The notes below the pieces were generated by a model. It saw nothing but the letters and a program-made list of their open reading frames with translations. It was not told the DNA's origin and made no database searches. Position numbers and translations under genes: made by a program. From Candidatus Woesearchaeota archaeon (GTDB taxonomy: Archaea > Nanobdellota > Nanobdellia > Woesearchaeales > GW2011-AR9), in contig JACPCC010000007.1 in assembly GCA_016179995.1 (NCBI GenBank), positions 1-9,243 on the forward strand: a stretch of 9,243 bases of DNA, written 5' to 3'. This document shows, in pieces, positions 5,160 to 9,243 of the stretch; within the stretch, counting starts at the first letter, position 1; each line of letters begins with the position of its first letter.

Positions 5160-5414
5160 CTAATTCAGCTCAAATAGTTCATTAAATTCTTTTTTGTTCA
5201 TTTTTTGATATCCATATTTATCAAAATGTCTTTTACTCATAGCTACAATTTTTTTAATATATTCATCATTGGCGTCTTTCTCGACAACCTCATCGCCGAA
5301 TAGATCAATAAATTTATTGATGGCTTCGGACTTATCACGCAAGTCAAATTTAGCTTTGATTACATTAAGAACTTTGTTAGCATATTCATTTAGAGTAATT
5401 CGAGCATATACCAT
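5160..5414 (-). CDS. Ribbon-helix-helix antitoxin of operon 2 (DUF2683-like)
   Basis: 84 residues. MVYARITLNEYANKVLNVIKAKFDLRDKSEAINKFI is a strand followed by two helices, the ribbon-helix-helix DNA-binding layout seen in archaeal DUF2683-type proteins. The C-terminal part (DEYIKKIVAMSKRHFDKYGYQKMNKKEFNELFELN) is the toxin-binding arm. A longer frame begins at 5468, but that part translates the operator repeats. The ATG at 5414 has GGGAGGT (5421-5427) six bases upstream, the strongest ribosome site in the window, and fits the family start. Antitoxin and toxin are coupled (TAG|ATG). Autorepression at the two operators just upstream is likely. Confidence 0.87.
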   Translation of the reverse strand: MVYARITLNEYANKVLNVIKAKFDLRDKSEAINKFIDLFGDEVVEKDANDEYIKKIVAMSKRHFDKYGYQKMNKKEFNELFELN

Positions 5415-5427
5415 ATTAAACCTCCCA

Positions 5428-5466
5428 GTGCATCTAATATGCACACCAGATACATCTAATATGCAC
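5428..5466 (-). promoter_or_regulatory. Operators of toxin-antitoxin operon 2: two palindromes 22 bp apart
   Basis: GTGCAT-CTAAT-ATGCAC (5428-5444) is a perfect 6-bp-arm palindrome. A second copy at 5450-5466 differs at two arm positions. CATCTAATATGCACA is repeated exactly at 5431-5445 and 5453-5467. The 22-bp spacing is two helical turns, so two dimers would sit on one face. The copies lie between the TATA box (5467-5481) and the ribosome site (5421-5427). Confidence 0.8.
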
Positions 5467-5481
5467 ATTTAATTATAAATC
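5467..5481 (-). promoter_or_regulatory. TATA box of toxin-antitoxin operon 2
   Basis: On the - strand GATTTATAATTAAAT directly abuts the distal operator. Transcription should begin near 5450, within the operator pair, which places the repressor where it would block polymerase. Confidence 0.6.
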
Positions 5482-5567
5482 TTTCGCTGAAAAAATATAT
5501 GCCTAAATAGATACAGAAACACTCCATCATATAAATTCATTAAACCTAAAAGAAACTGAGAACAAAT

Positions 5568-6380
5568 CTATTTCTTAATCTCTCCGCCCCCTGCCGGCAA
5601 TAAGACGTTAATCTCATCTAAATTCCCGCATTTGAGCTTAGCTTTAATTGTCCGAGCTAAATCGCTCTTCTTCTCACGACCTGGATGTATGACCACATAA
5701 TTTTGAGTTTTAGATTTGACGGCTTCTTCAGGACCGGCAATAATTTGTCCAGTAGCGTGCTCGCCACCTTCTCCTTCTCCTTTTATCAGACCAAGAGCAT
5801 ACTCCAAAACCGGATAATAGAAAACTTTCTGACCATAAATCATAAAACTGCCCTTACTAATAAATTCTCCGGACTTAGGCGTTTTGCTTAATTGTTCAGG
5901 TTTAACATAAAATACTTCGGCTGAAGTGTGATCTAATTTCCAAGCTCGGGAATGAACTCCTGTAGCCTGAGCTGCTTCTTTCCAAGACTGCTCTGTAGCT
6001 TTTTGCCCATCTTTTAGCACGAAAAATGGTGAGCCGCTCATCTCTGTATGAAATACAAGATCATTTGCATCAGTATGCTTCTTAATCACTAATTCATTTG
6101 AAGTTGCATCTTTTCCCCCAATACTCAAAAAACCTTCTGAAGTAATAAACCAATGGAATTTTTCATACCACTCTTTTTTTCTTTCTGGCCCTTTCTTCTT
6201 TTTCAGCTCCTCTTTCTCCCAGAACTGCGATTCCGATTGTTTTAATTCGTTTAATTTAATCTTACTATGTTGGAGTGCTTTCTCACCCCCTACAATTTTC
6301 CTGCGCGCTTTCTTAGCCTGCTCAAAGTAGAATGTAGCATTCTCGTCCACCGTTTTTGTTAAGTCTAGTTCAATTTCCAA
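5568..6380 (-). CDS. Stand-alone NFACT-R (DUF814) protein, C-terminal half of an RqcH/NEMF-like factor
   Basis: 270 residues. Residues 11-66 are a long charged helix (ATFYFEQAKKARRKIVGGEKAL) matching the coiled coil of NFACT proteins. Residues 70-186 are the NFACT-R domain: WYEKFHWFITSEGFLSIGGKDA, ANDLVFHTEMSGSPFFVLKDG, GEFISKGSFMIYGQKVFYY. A short extension follows (YVVIHPG, INVLLPAGGGEIKK). Full archaeal NFACT proteins are roughly 650 residues and use an N-terminal domain to bind tRNA and the large ribosomal subunit. That half is absent here, and an in-frame stop lies just upstream, so the gene begins cleanly at the domain border. The start is TTG with GGTGA (6387-6391) six bases ahead. An RNA- or ribosome-binding role is likely; C-terminal tailing activity by this protein alone is not. 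Confidence 0.88.
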   Translation of the reverse strand: MEIELDLTKTVDENATFYFEQAKKARRKIVGGEKALQHSKIKLNELKQSESQFWEKEELKKKKGPERKKEWYEKFHWFITSEGFLSIGGKDATSNELVIKKHTDANDLVFHTEMSGSPFFVLKDGQKATEQSWKEAAQATGVHSRAWKLDHTSAEVFYVKPEQLSKTPKSGEFISKGSFMIYGQKVFYYPVLEYALGLIKGEGEGGEHATGQIIAGPEEAVKSKTQNYVVIHPGREKKSDLARTIKAKLKCGNLDEINVLLPAGGGEIKK

Positions 6381-6410
6381 ATAAGTTCACCAGAATGATT
6401 AAATAATTAA

Positions 6411-6425
6411 AAGCTTATAAAAATC
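6411..6425 (-). promoter_or_regulatory. TATA box of the NFACT-R gene
   Basis: On the - strand GATTTTTATAAGCTT lies 31-45 bp before the TTG start and about 20-35 bp before the GGTGA ribosome site. It is in a 117-bp gap, so the gene is probably separate from the PIN gene upstream. Confidence 0.4.
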
Positions 6426-6497
6426 TATCTCTAAAACGAACTATAAATAACAATAAACTAACAATAAACATCTAAAATCAAACTAATTAAACAATAT

Positions 6498-7187
6498 CTA
6501 CTTCTTCAACAACTCTTGCTTCATCTCTTCAATCTCATCCTGCGTAACTGCACAGCCGCCATACTTTGCCGCCCAGAATAGAGAATCTAAAAGGATAGAC
6601 TGACCATCTTTTCCTTCAGGAATATAACCATTCAACAAACCCAAACGATAGCCGACAGCAATCAGTTCAATCGAACGAATAATAGACACATCATGCAAGA
6701 GTTTGCTGAAAGCTTTAGCTTTTTCAATATCACATTCCACATTCTTTTGAAAGCGCTTTTCCAGAAGGCTTTTCATCTCTGTAGGGTTCTCTATCAAAAG
6801 ACGTAGAGTTCTTTCATCCATAACAATGGACGATTCTTCCTGCAAAGCAGAAACAATAGACTCCATTTCTCCCGACTGCAAAATATCTAAAGATTTGCCA
6901 TTGATGAAGAAAGAATGATTGGCTAAATTAATTAATTCATTAACTTTTCCTGGAGGGACTAATTCGTATACTTTCAATACCCCTTCGCGAATCAACTTCT
7001 CCACTTCCAAAGCTTCCAGACTAAAACGCTTGATACTCAAAGGCCGTTCAACTAACTCCAAATGAACAGCAGGAGTGATGTAAAAATCACCGTTAAACTG
7101 CTTTTTCAATGCCGGCAAGAGATTAATCTGCCTCGACATAATTAAAGTGATTAACGGTCCAGCATCAAAAAATATTTTTTTAGTCAT
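6498..7187 (-). CDS. PIN-domain protein (probable ribonuclease or VapC-like toxin)
   Basis: 229 residues, longer than a typical VapC (about 130), with a helical C-terminal extension. PIN-domain carboxylates are visible: D8 in KIFFDAGPLITLIMS, E44 or E47 in ITPAVHLELVERP, E107/E109 in SGEMESIVSAL, and D124 in SSIVMDERTLRLL. By family these bind Mg/Mn and cut RNA. The C-terminal region (DVSIIRSIELIAVGYRLGLLNGYIP and DSLFWAAKYGG) also looks conserved in type. It is the last gene of a four-gene run on this strand whose first member is an HTH protein with a UPF0175-like C-terminus. That suggests an antitoxin-toxin pair with two membrane proteins between. The gap to the previous gene is 35 bp. Confidence 0.87.
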   Translation of the reverse strand: MTKKIFFDAGPLITLIMSRQINLLPALKKQFNGDFYITPAVHLELVERPLSIKRFSLEALEVEKLIREGVLKVYELVPPGKVNELINLANHSFFINGKSLDILQSGEMESIVSALQEESSIVMDERTLRLLIENPTEMKSLLEKRFQKNVECDIEKAKAFSKLLHDVSIIRSIELIAVGYRLGLLNGYIPEGKDGQSILLDSLFWAAKYGGCAVTQDEIEEMKQELLKK

Positions 7188-7222
7188 TTTATGAGTTAAG
7201 GTCTATCATTATTGAAATTAAA

Positions 7223-7675
7223 TTATAAGATTCCATGAATTATTGGTCTTTGCATTGAGAGATCATAATAGTAAGGAAGTAAAAAAGCTGCAACCAAAAT
7301 TAAAGCTAGCCAAAAAGCAATAGCCAGAGACTTTCTTGTTTTAAAAAATTTAAGTGGTATTAATGCTTCCAAAATAATTACGATGATTTCAAGTATAAAA
7401 ATATATTTTTCAAAATTATTCGCAGACAGTATAAAAATAATGGGCATTGATAAATAAACTAATACCACATTCAAAAAAATACATCCAAAAAAGCCACAAA
7501 TAATGTCCAAAATTTTCTTTCTTTTAGAATTATGATAAAAATCGACGTCTTTCTTAGGAGTCTTATTCTTCTGATTCTTCTGATTCTTCTTGCTCTTATT
7601 TTCTTTTTCTTTTAGAATAGTCTTCGTCTTTTTCTCATTACTTTTCCCAAATAAATATTTTTTTATTTTTGCCAT
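7223..7675 (-). CDS. Lysine-rich three-TM membrane protein, paralogue B
   Basis: 150 residues. The first 55 form a very basic cytoplasmic tail (KSNEKKTKTILKEKENKSKK and KNQKNQKN). Three membrane segments follow: about 57-84, 90-111 and 117-135. It aligns with the preceding gene without gaps over the membrane part: G-x-x-x-x-I-F-x-N, then L-E-x-x-I-x-x-x-x-F-x-x-R-K-x-L-A-I-x-x-W. The pair therefore arose by tandem duplication. It starts 3 bp after paralogue A's stop, in an operon with the HTH gene upstream and the PIN gene downstream. KNQKNQKN comes from a 9-bp tandem repeat in the DNA (7565-7591). No known family is recognised. The fold suggests a small membrane effector or sensor, but that is inference from context. 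Confidence 0.78.
   Translation of the reverse strand: MAKIKKYLFGKSNEKKTKTILKEKENKSKKNQKNQKNKTPKKDVDFYHNSKRKKILDIICGFFGCIFLNVVLVYLSMPIIFILSANNFEKYIFILEIIVIILEALIPLKFFKTRKSLAIAFWLALILVAAFLLPYYYDLSMQRPIIHGIL
7565..7591. repeat. 9-bp tandem repeat inside paralogue B
   Basis: ATTCTTCTG occurs twice in a row and a third unit differs in the last base (ATTCTTCTT). It encodes the repeated K-N-Q triplet of the basic tail. The unit is in frame, so copy-number change would lengthen or shorten the tail without frameshift. Confidence 0.8.
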
Positions 7676-7678
7676 TTT

Positions 7679-8092
7679 TTAGAAAAAACCAATATTTCTA
7701 CAGAACCCCATAACCTCAAGTTTACAAGCTAAAATCAATAAACCAAAAAATACTAAAAACAAAATGATTGATGACCAAATACCAATGGCTAAATATTTTC
7801 TCTTGTTAAATAATCTAAACAGAATGAATGTTTCCAAAGCAAAAATTAATACCATTAATAGGCCGATAAACAAAGGAGTATCAAATTTAGCTGGAAGTGA
7901 CATTAAAAAGAGAGGTATTGGATATGAAAAGAGAAGAATGTTTACAAAAATACCACTAACAAAACCAAAAACAAAATTTAAAGGTTTTAGCTGTTCATCT
8001 ATCAGTTTAGGTTTATTTTTCAATGAAAGTGTTTTTACTCTTTTAGTGTTATCACTTTTTGAGATTAATTTTTTTCTTGTTTTTTTTGCCAT
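7679..8092 (-). CDS. Lysine-rich three-TM membrane protein, paralogue A
   Basis: 137 residues from the ATG at 8092 (MAKKTRKK). An upstream in-frame TTG at 8104 overlaps the HTH stop but lacks a usable ribosome site. It also loses the MAK opening that paralogue B shares, so the ATG was chosen. A basic tail (1-30) is followed by membrane segments at about 39-65, 73-94 and 101-122. Conserved with B: G-I-F-x-N, L-E-x-x-I-x-x-x-x-F-x-x-R-K-x-L-A-I-x-x-W-x-x-x-I-L. The last turn includes C123 and C131. The coding start lies 8 bp after the HTH stop codon. Function unknown; operon context ties it to the HTH and PIN genes. Confidence 0.78.
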   Translation of the reverse strand: MAKKTRKKLISKSDNTKRVKTLSLKNKPKLIDEQLKPLNFVFGFVSGIFVNILLFSYPIPLFLMSLPAKFDTPLFIGLLMVLIFALETFILFRLFNKRKYLAIGIWSSIILFLVFFGLLILACKLEVMGFCRNIGFF

Positions 8093-8100
8093 CTTAAATA

Positions 8101-8655
8101 TCAAACCCCAAATATCTTAAAAGCTAAAGCCATTCTTTTTTTTGCAGGAAATATCTCACGATGAAAGCCAATAGCAGTTGTTCGTCCAGCATAAGACTGC
8201 AAATCCCAATTGGTTAAACCCATCAAACCAGCAGCTTGACCGATAGAAAGACCCTTTTCCAACAATAACGCGCCTTTTTTAATTCTCGCTGCCTGCATCA
8301 CATCTTCTAAATAATGTTTTACTTTGGCATTGCAGTTGCGTATCTGCTCATAGCACTTTTTAATATAATAATTATACTTTCCAAGGTCATTAGCTTTCAA
8401 AGAATCCCTGGCACTTTCCAAATTGTTTAAGATAGATTCATAATCAGAATTACTTAACCCTTGAATAACTTTAAAGAGAGAGTAAAGAAGTACAGTAACA
8501 GTTACCAGGTCTAAATCTTTGTGAGCTGCAACATCTTCAATAGCATGGTTGCTTAATTCTTCTAATTGCTGATAATCCTGTGGTTCACGATTAGAAAGTA
8601 TCTTGACAGCTTCATCTAAGTCATACAATATCTCGGTTCGTATTAGCTCTTTCAT
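8101..8655 (-). CDS. HTH protein with UPF0175-like C-terminus (possible antitoxin/regulator)
   Basis: 184 residues. Residues 1-120 are all helical (EILYDLDEAVKILSNREPQDYQQLEELSNHAIEDVAA and later helices) and may form a dimerising or partner-binding bundle. Residues 125-158 (GALLLEKGLSIGQAAGLMGLTNWDLQSYAGRT) read like the winged HTH of UPF0175-type antitoxins, where 'S-x-G-x-A-A-x-L-x-G-x-x-x-W-x-x' is typical. These antitoxins partner PIN-domain toxins. The ATG at 8655 is preceded by GAGGT (8663-8667) seven bases away. It is the first gene of the run HTH, membrane A, membrane B, PIN. DNA binding and antitoxin function are inferred from fold and context. Confidence 0.8.
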   Translation of the reverse strand: MKELIRTEILYDLDEAVKILSNREPQDYQQLEELSNHAIEDVAAHKDLDLVTVTVLLYSLFKVIQGLSNSDYESILNNLESARDSLKANDLGKYNYYIKKCYEQIRNCNAKVKHYLEDVMQAARIKKGALLLEKGLSIGQAAGLMGLTNWDLQSYAGRTTAIGFHREIFPAKKRMALAFKIFGV

Positions 8656-8689
8656 TCAAACTACCTCTTTTAACCATAAGTATAATTCA

Positions 8690-8704
8690 AGCTTTTATTA
8701 AATT
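8690..8704. promoter_or_regulatory. TATA-type region serving the HTH operon (-) and the structured RNA (+)
   Basis: AGCTTTTATTAAATT reads as a TATA box in both directions. On - it would start near 8672, just ahead of the GAGGT of the HTH gene. On + it would start near 8723, where the first helix of the structured RNA begins. Divergent use is inferred. Confidence 0.4.
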
Positions 8705-8718
8705 ATTGGTTGAGAGAC

Positions 8719-8902
8719 AATACTTTAGTGAAATGAAGCAACGTCGTCGTCAAGGCCAAAAAATGAGTTTTGCGTTACTATCCGCTGGGACAGAGCCGAA
8801 ATATTATTATCATACTTTTAATTTACAGGGATAGACTATGAAATATTTCGGCAAAACTCATGGCCACGATGACGTTGCTGAACCTCAGAATAGTGAAGTA
8901 TT
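8719..8902 (+). ncRNA. Candidate structured RNA, domain A (long hairpin)
   Basis: Nested pairings are AATACTT/AAGTATT (8719-8725 with 8896-8902), a 13-pair helix (8738-8750 with 8866-8878), GGCC/GGCC (8754-8757 with 8862-8865) and ATGAGTTTTGC (8763-8773) with 8851-8861. Inside, GCCGAAATATT (8795-8805) pairs with 8842-8852. CTATCC (8778-8783) could pair with GGATAG (8829-8834), which would make a pseudoknot. One G-U pair (8746 with 8870) would be C-A on the other strand, so + is the likely sense strand. The stretch is clearly richer in G+C than neighbouring genes, as expected for functional RNA in an A+T-rich genome. I could not match it to RNase P, SRP or box C/D RNA. No convincing ORF is present. 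Confidence 0.65.
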
Positions 8903-8913
8903 ACGTTGAGAGC

Positions 8914-9027
8914 ATGTGCATAGCGCCAAATGGTCAGTGAGCGCTTAGCTATTCGTAAGACTAATGAGAAACAGTTTCCATTCTGATCTTGGTTATAGAG
9001 GAAACTGCGTGAACGAGCTATGCACAT
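8914..9027 (+). ncRNA. Candidate structured RNA, domain B
   Basis: A perfect 11-bp closing helix, ATGTGCATAGC (8914-8924) with GCTATGCACAT (9017-9027). Inside are CTTA/TAAG (8944-8947 with 8956-8959) and CAGTTTCC/GGAAACTG (8972-8979 with 9000-9007, 8 bp). It may be the 3' part of one transcript with domain A or a separate RNA. The family is unknown. Confidence 0.62.
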
Positions 9028-9053
9028 ATGGTTGAGATGTTTAGAGAACCATA
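9027..9053 (+). terminator. Small hairpin at the 3' end of the structured RNA
   Basis: TATGGTT/AACCATA closes a 13-nt loop that carries the third GTTGAGA start. It follows domain B directly and may be the 3' end or processing signal of the RNA. The alternative pairing of AACCA with TGGTT at 8707-8711 would instead close the whole region. Confidence 0.4.
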
Positions 9054-9091
9054 GATAAATAATTGATAATTAGGGTTAAATTTTGAGTTAA

Positions 9092-9101
9092 CTTTAAAAA
9101 A
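9092..9101 (+). promoter_or_regulatory. TATA box of tRNA-Ala
   Basis: CTTTAAAAAA is centred about 28 bp before the first base of the tRNA, the expected spacing. Confidence 0.55.
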
Positions 9102-9124
9102 CAAGAGCTTTTCCAGCATCATAA

Positions 9125-9196
9125 GGGCCTGTCGTATAACGGTTATTATACACCGATGGCATCGGTGTGACCCGAGTTCGACTCTCGGCAGGTCCA
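9125..9196 (+). tRNA. tRNA-Ala(GGC)
   Basis: A 72-nt cloverleaf without intron: acceptor GGGCCTG/CAGGTCC with the G3-U70 pair that marks alanine, D-arm GTAT-AACGGTTA-TTAT (10-25 wobble, one U-U mismatch), anticodon stem CACCG/CGGTG, loop ATGGCAT with anticodon GGC and the A32-U38 pair typical of this isoacceptor, variable TGAC, T-arm CCGAG-TTCGACT-CTCGG, discriminator A73. No CCA is encoded. The weak D-stem is the only odd point. Confidence 0.93.
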
Positions 9197-9219
9197 GTTT
9201 CTCAAAAAGGAACCGACCA

Positions 9220-9240
9220 CCACCCGTCACAGACGGGTGG
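9220..9240. repeat. G+C-rich hairpin at the window edge
   Basis: CCACCCGTC / GACGGGTGG pair perfectly over 9 bp around an ACA loop, 23 bp after tRNA-Ala. It is unusually G+C-rich for the window. It may be a terminator or the start of another structured RNA; the window ends 3 bp later. Confidence 0.6.
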
Positions 9241-9243
9241 GAT

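Larger units (their letters stand above)
8709..9037 (+). repeat. GTTGAGA direct repeats bracketing two RNA hairpin domains
   Basis: GTTGAGAG occurs at 8709-8716 and 8905-8912, and GTTGAGA at 9031-9037. The copies lie before, between and after the two folded domains. They could be linker motifs for a bound protein or remnants of a modular duplication. Confidence 0.55.

Noticed and set aside
5415..5468. Longer start for the operon 2 antitoxin (from 5468).
   Set aside because: That stretch is the operator repeats; GGGAGGT lies just ahead of the ATG at 5414.
7764..8120. 118-codon + strand frame.
   Set aside because: Antisense to paralogue A, whose membrane pattern, paralogy and operon spacing show the - strand is coding.
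8836..9027. 63-codon frame on the - strand.
   Set aside because: Cys/His/Arg-rich with no family look, antisense to the RNA helices, and its ends coincide with the stems.
8705..9053. Assigning the structured RNA to RNase P or SRP RNA.
   Set aside because: I could not find the GAGGAAAGTCC / ACAGAA pair of RNase P or the GGAA loop with AGCA of SRP helix 8. AGAGGAAACTG at 8997 resembles the first only in part and is in the wrong place.
9018..9230. 70-codon frame on the - strand.
   Set aside because: Antisense to tRNA-Ala; composition follows the tRNA complement.
1..9243. CRISPR array, insertion sequence or transposase.
   Set aside because: No regularly spaced repeats with unique spacers and no transposase motifs were seen.

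Overview
The window looks like a piece of an A+T-rich archaeal genome, most likely from a small-genome DPANN-type lineage (the lineage is inferred from style, not proven). The archaeal signs are bulge-helix-bulge tRNA introns, TATA-type promoter boxes about 25 bp ahead of predicted transcript starts, a mix of leaderless and Shine-Dalgarno-led genes, a minimal histone-fold protein, and an NFACT-R protein that lacks the usual N-terminal half. Genes are short, closely packed and on both strands.

Layout. 1-800: a HIT-family hydrolase (-) and a 58-residue histone-fold gene (+) diverge from a shared TATA region. 805-2692: a membrane-anchored protein with two zinc sites and a membrane glycosyltransferase of family GT2, both on -. 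2739-3257: a small helical protein of unknown function, and upstream of it a tRNA-Arg(GCG) gene split by two introns, one in the D-loop and one at the canonical 37/38 site. 3427-4134: a RelB/RelE-like toxin-antitoxin operon with a third small gene, controlled by a 10-bp-phased operator. 4235-4729: an unrecognised 164-residue protein. 4783-4867: two related stem-forming inverted repeats between convergent genes. 4887-5481: a second toxin-antitoxin operon (-) with a ribbon-helix-helix-type antitoxin and two operator copies 22 bp apart. 5568-6380: a stand-alone NFACT-R protein with a TTG start. 6498-8655: a four-gene module on -, made of an HTH protein, two tandem paralogous lysine-rich three-TM membrane proteins, and a PIN-domain protein. 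8705-9053: a gene-free stretch, visibly richer in G+C, that folds into two large hairpin domains and is probably a non-coding RNA. 9125-9196: tRNA-Ala(GGC).

Functional reading. The middle of the window is an accessory segment with two complete type II toxin-antitoxin pairs and a third toxin-antitoxin-like module, in which membrane-protein paralogues lie between a UPF0175-like HTH partner and a PIN nuclease. The flanks carry housekeeping functions: tRNAs, RNA-binding and chromatin proteins, and glycosylation. The strongest items for follow-up are the two-intron tRNA-Arg, the HTH-membrane-membrane-PIN module and the large structured RNA bracketed by GTTGAGA repeats. I made no database comparison; family names come from recognised motifs.
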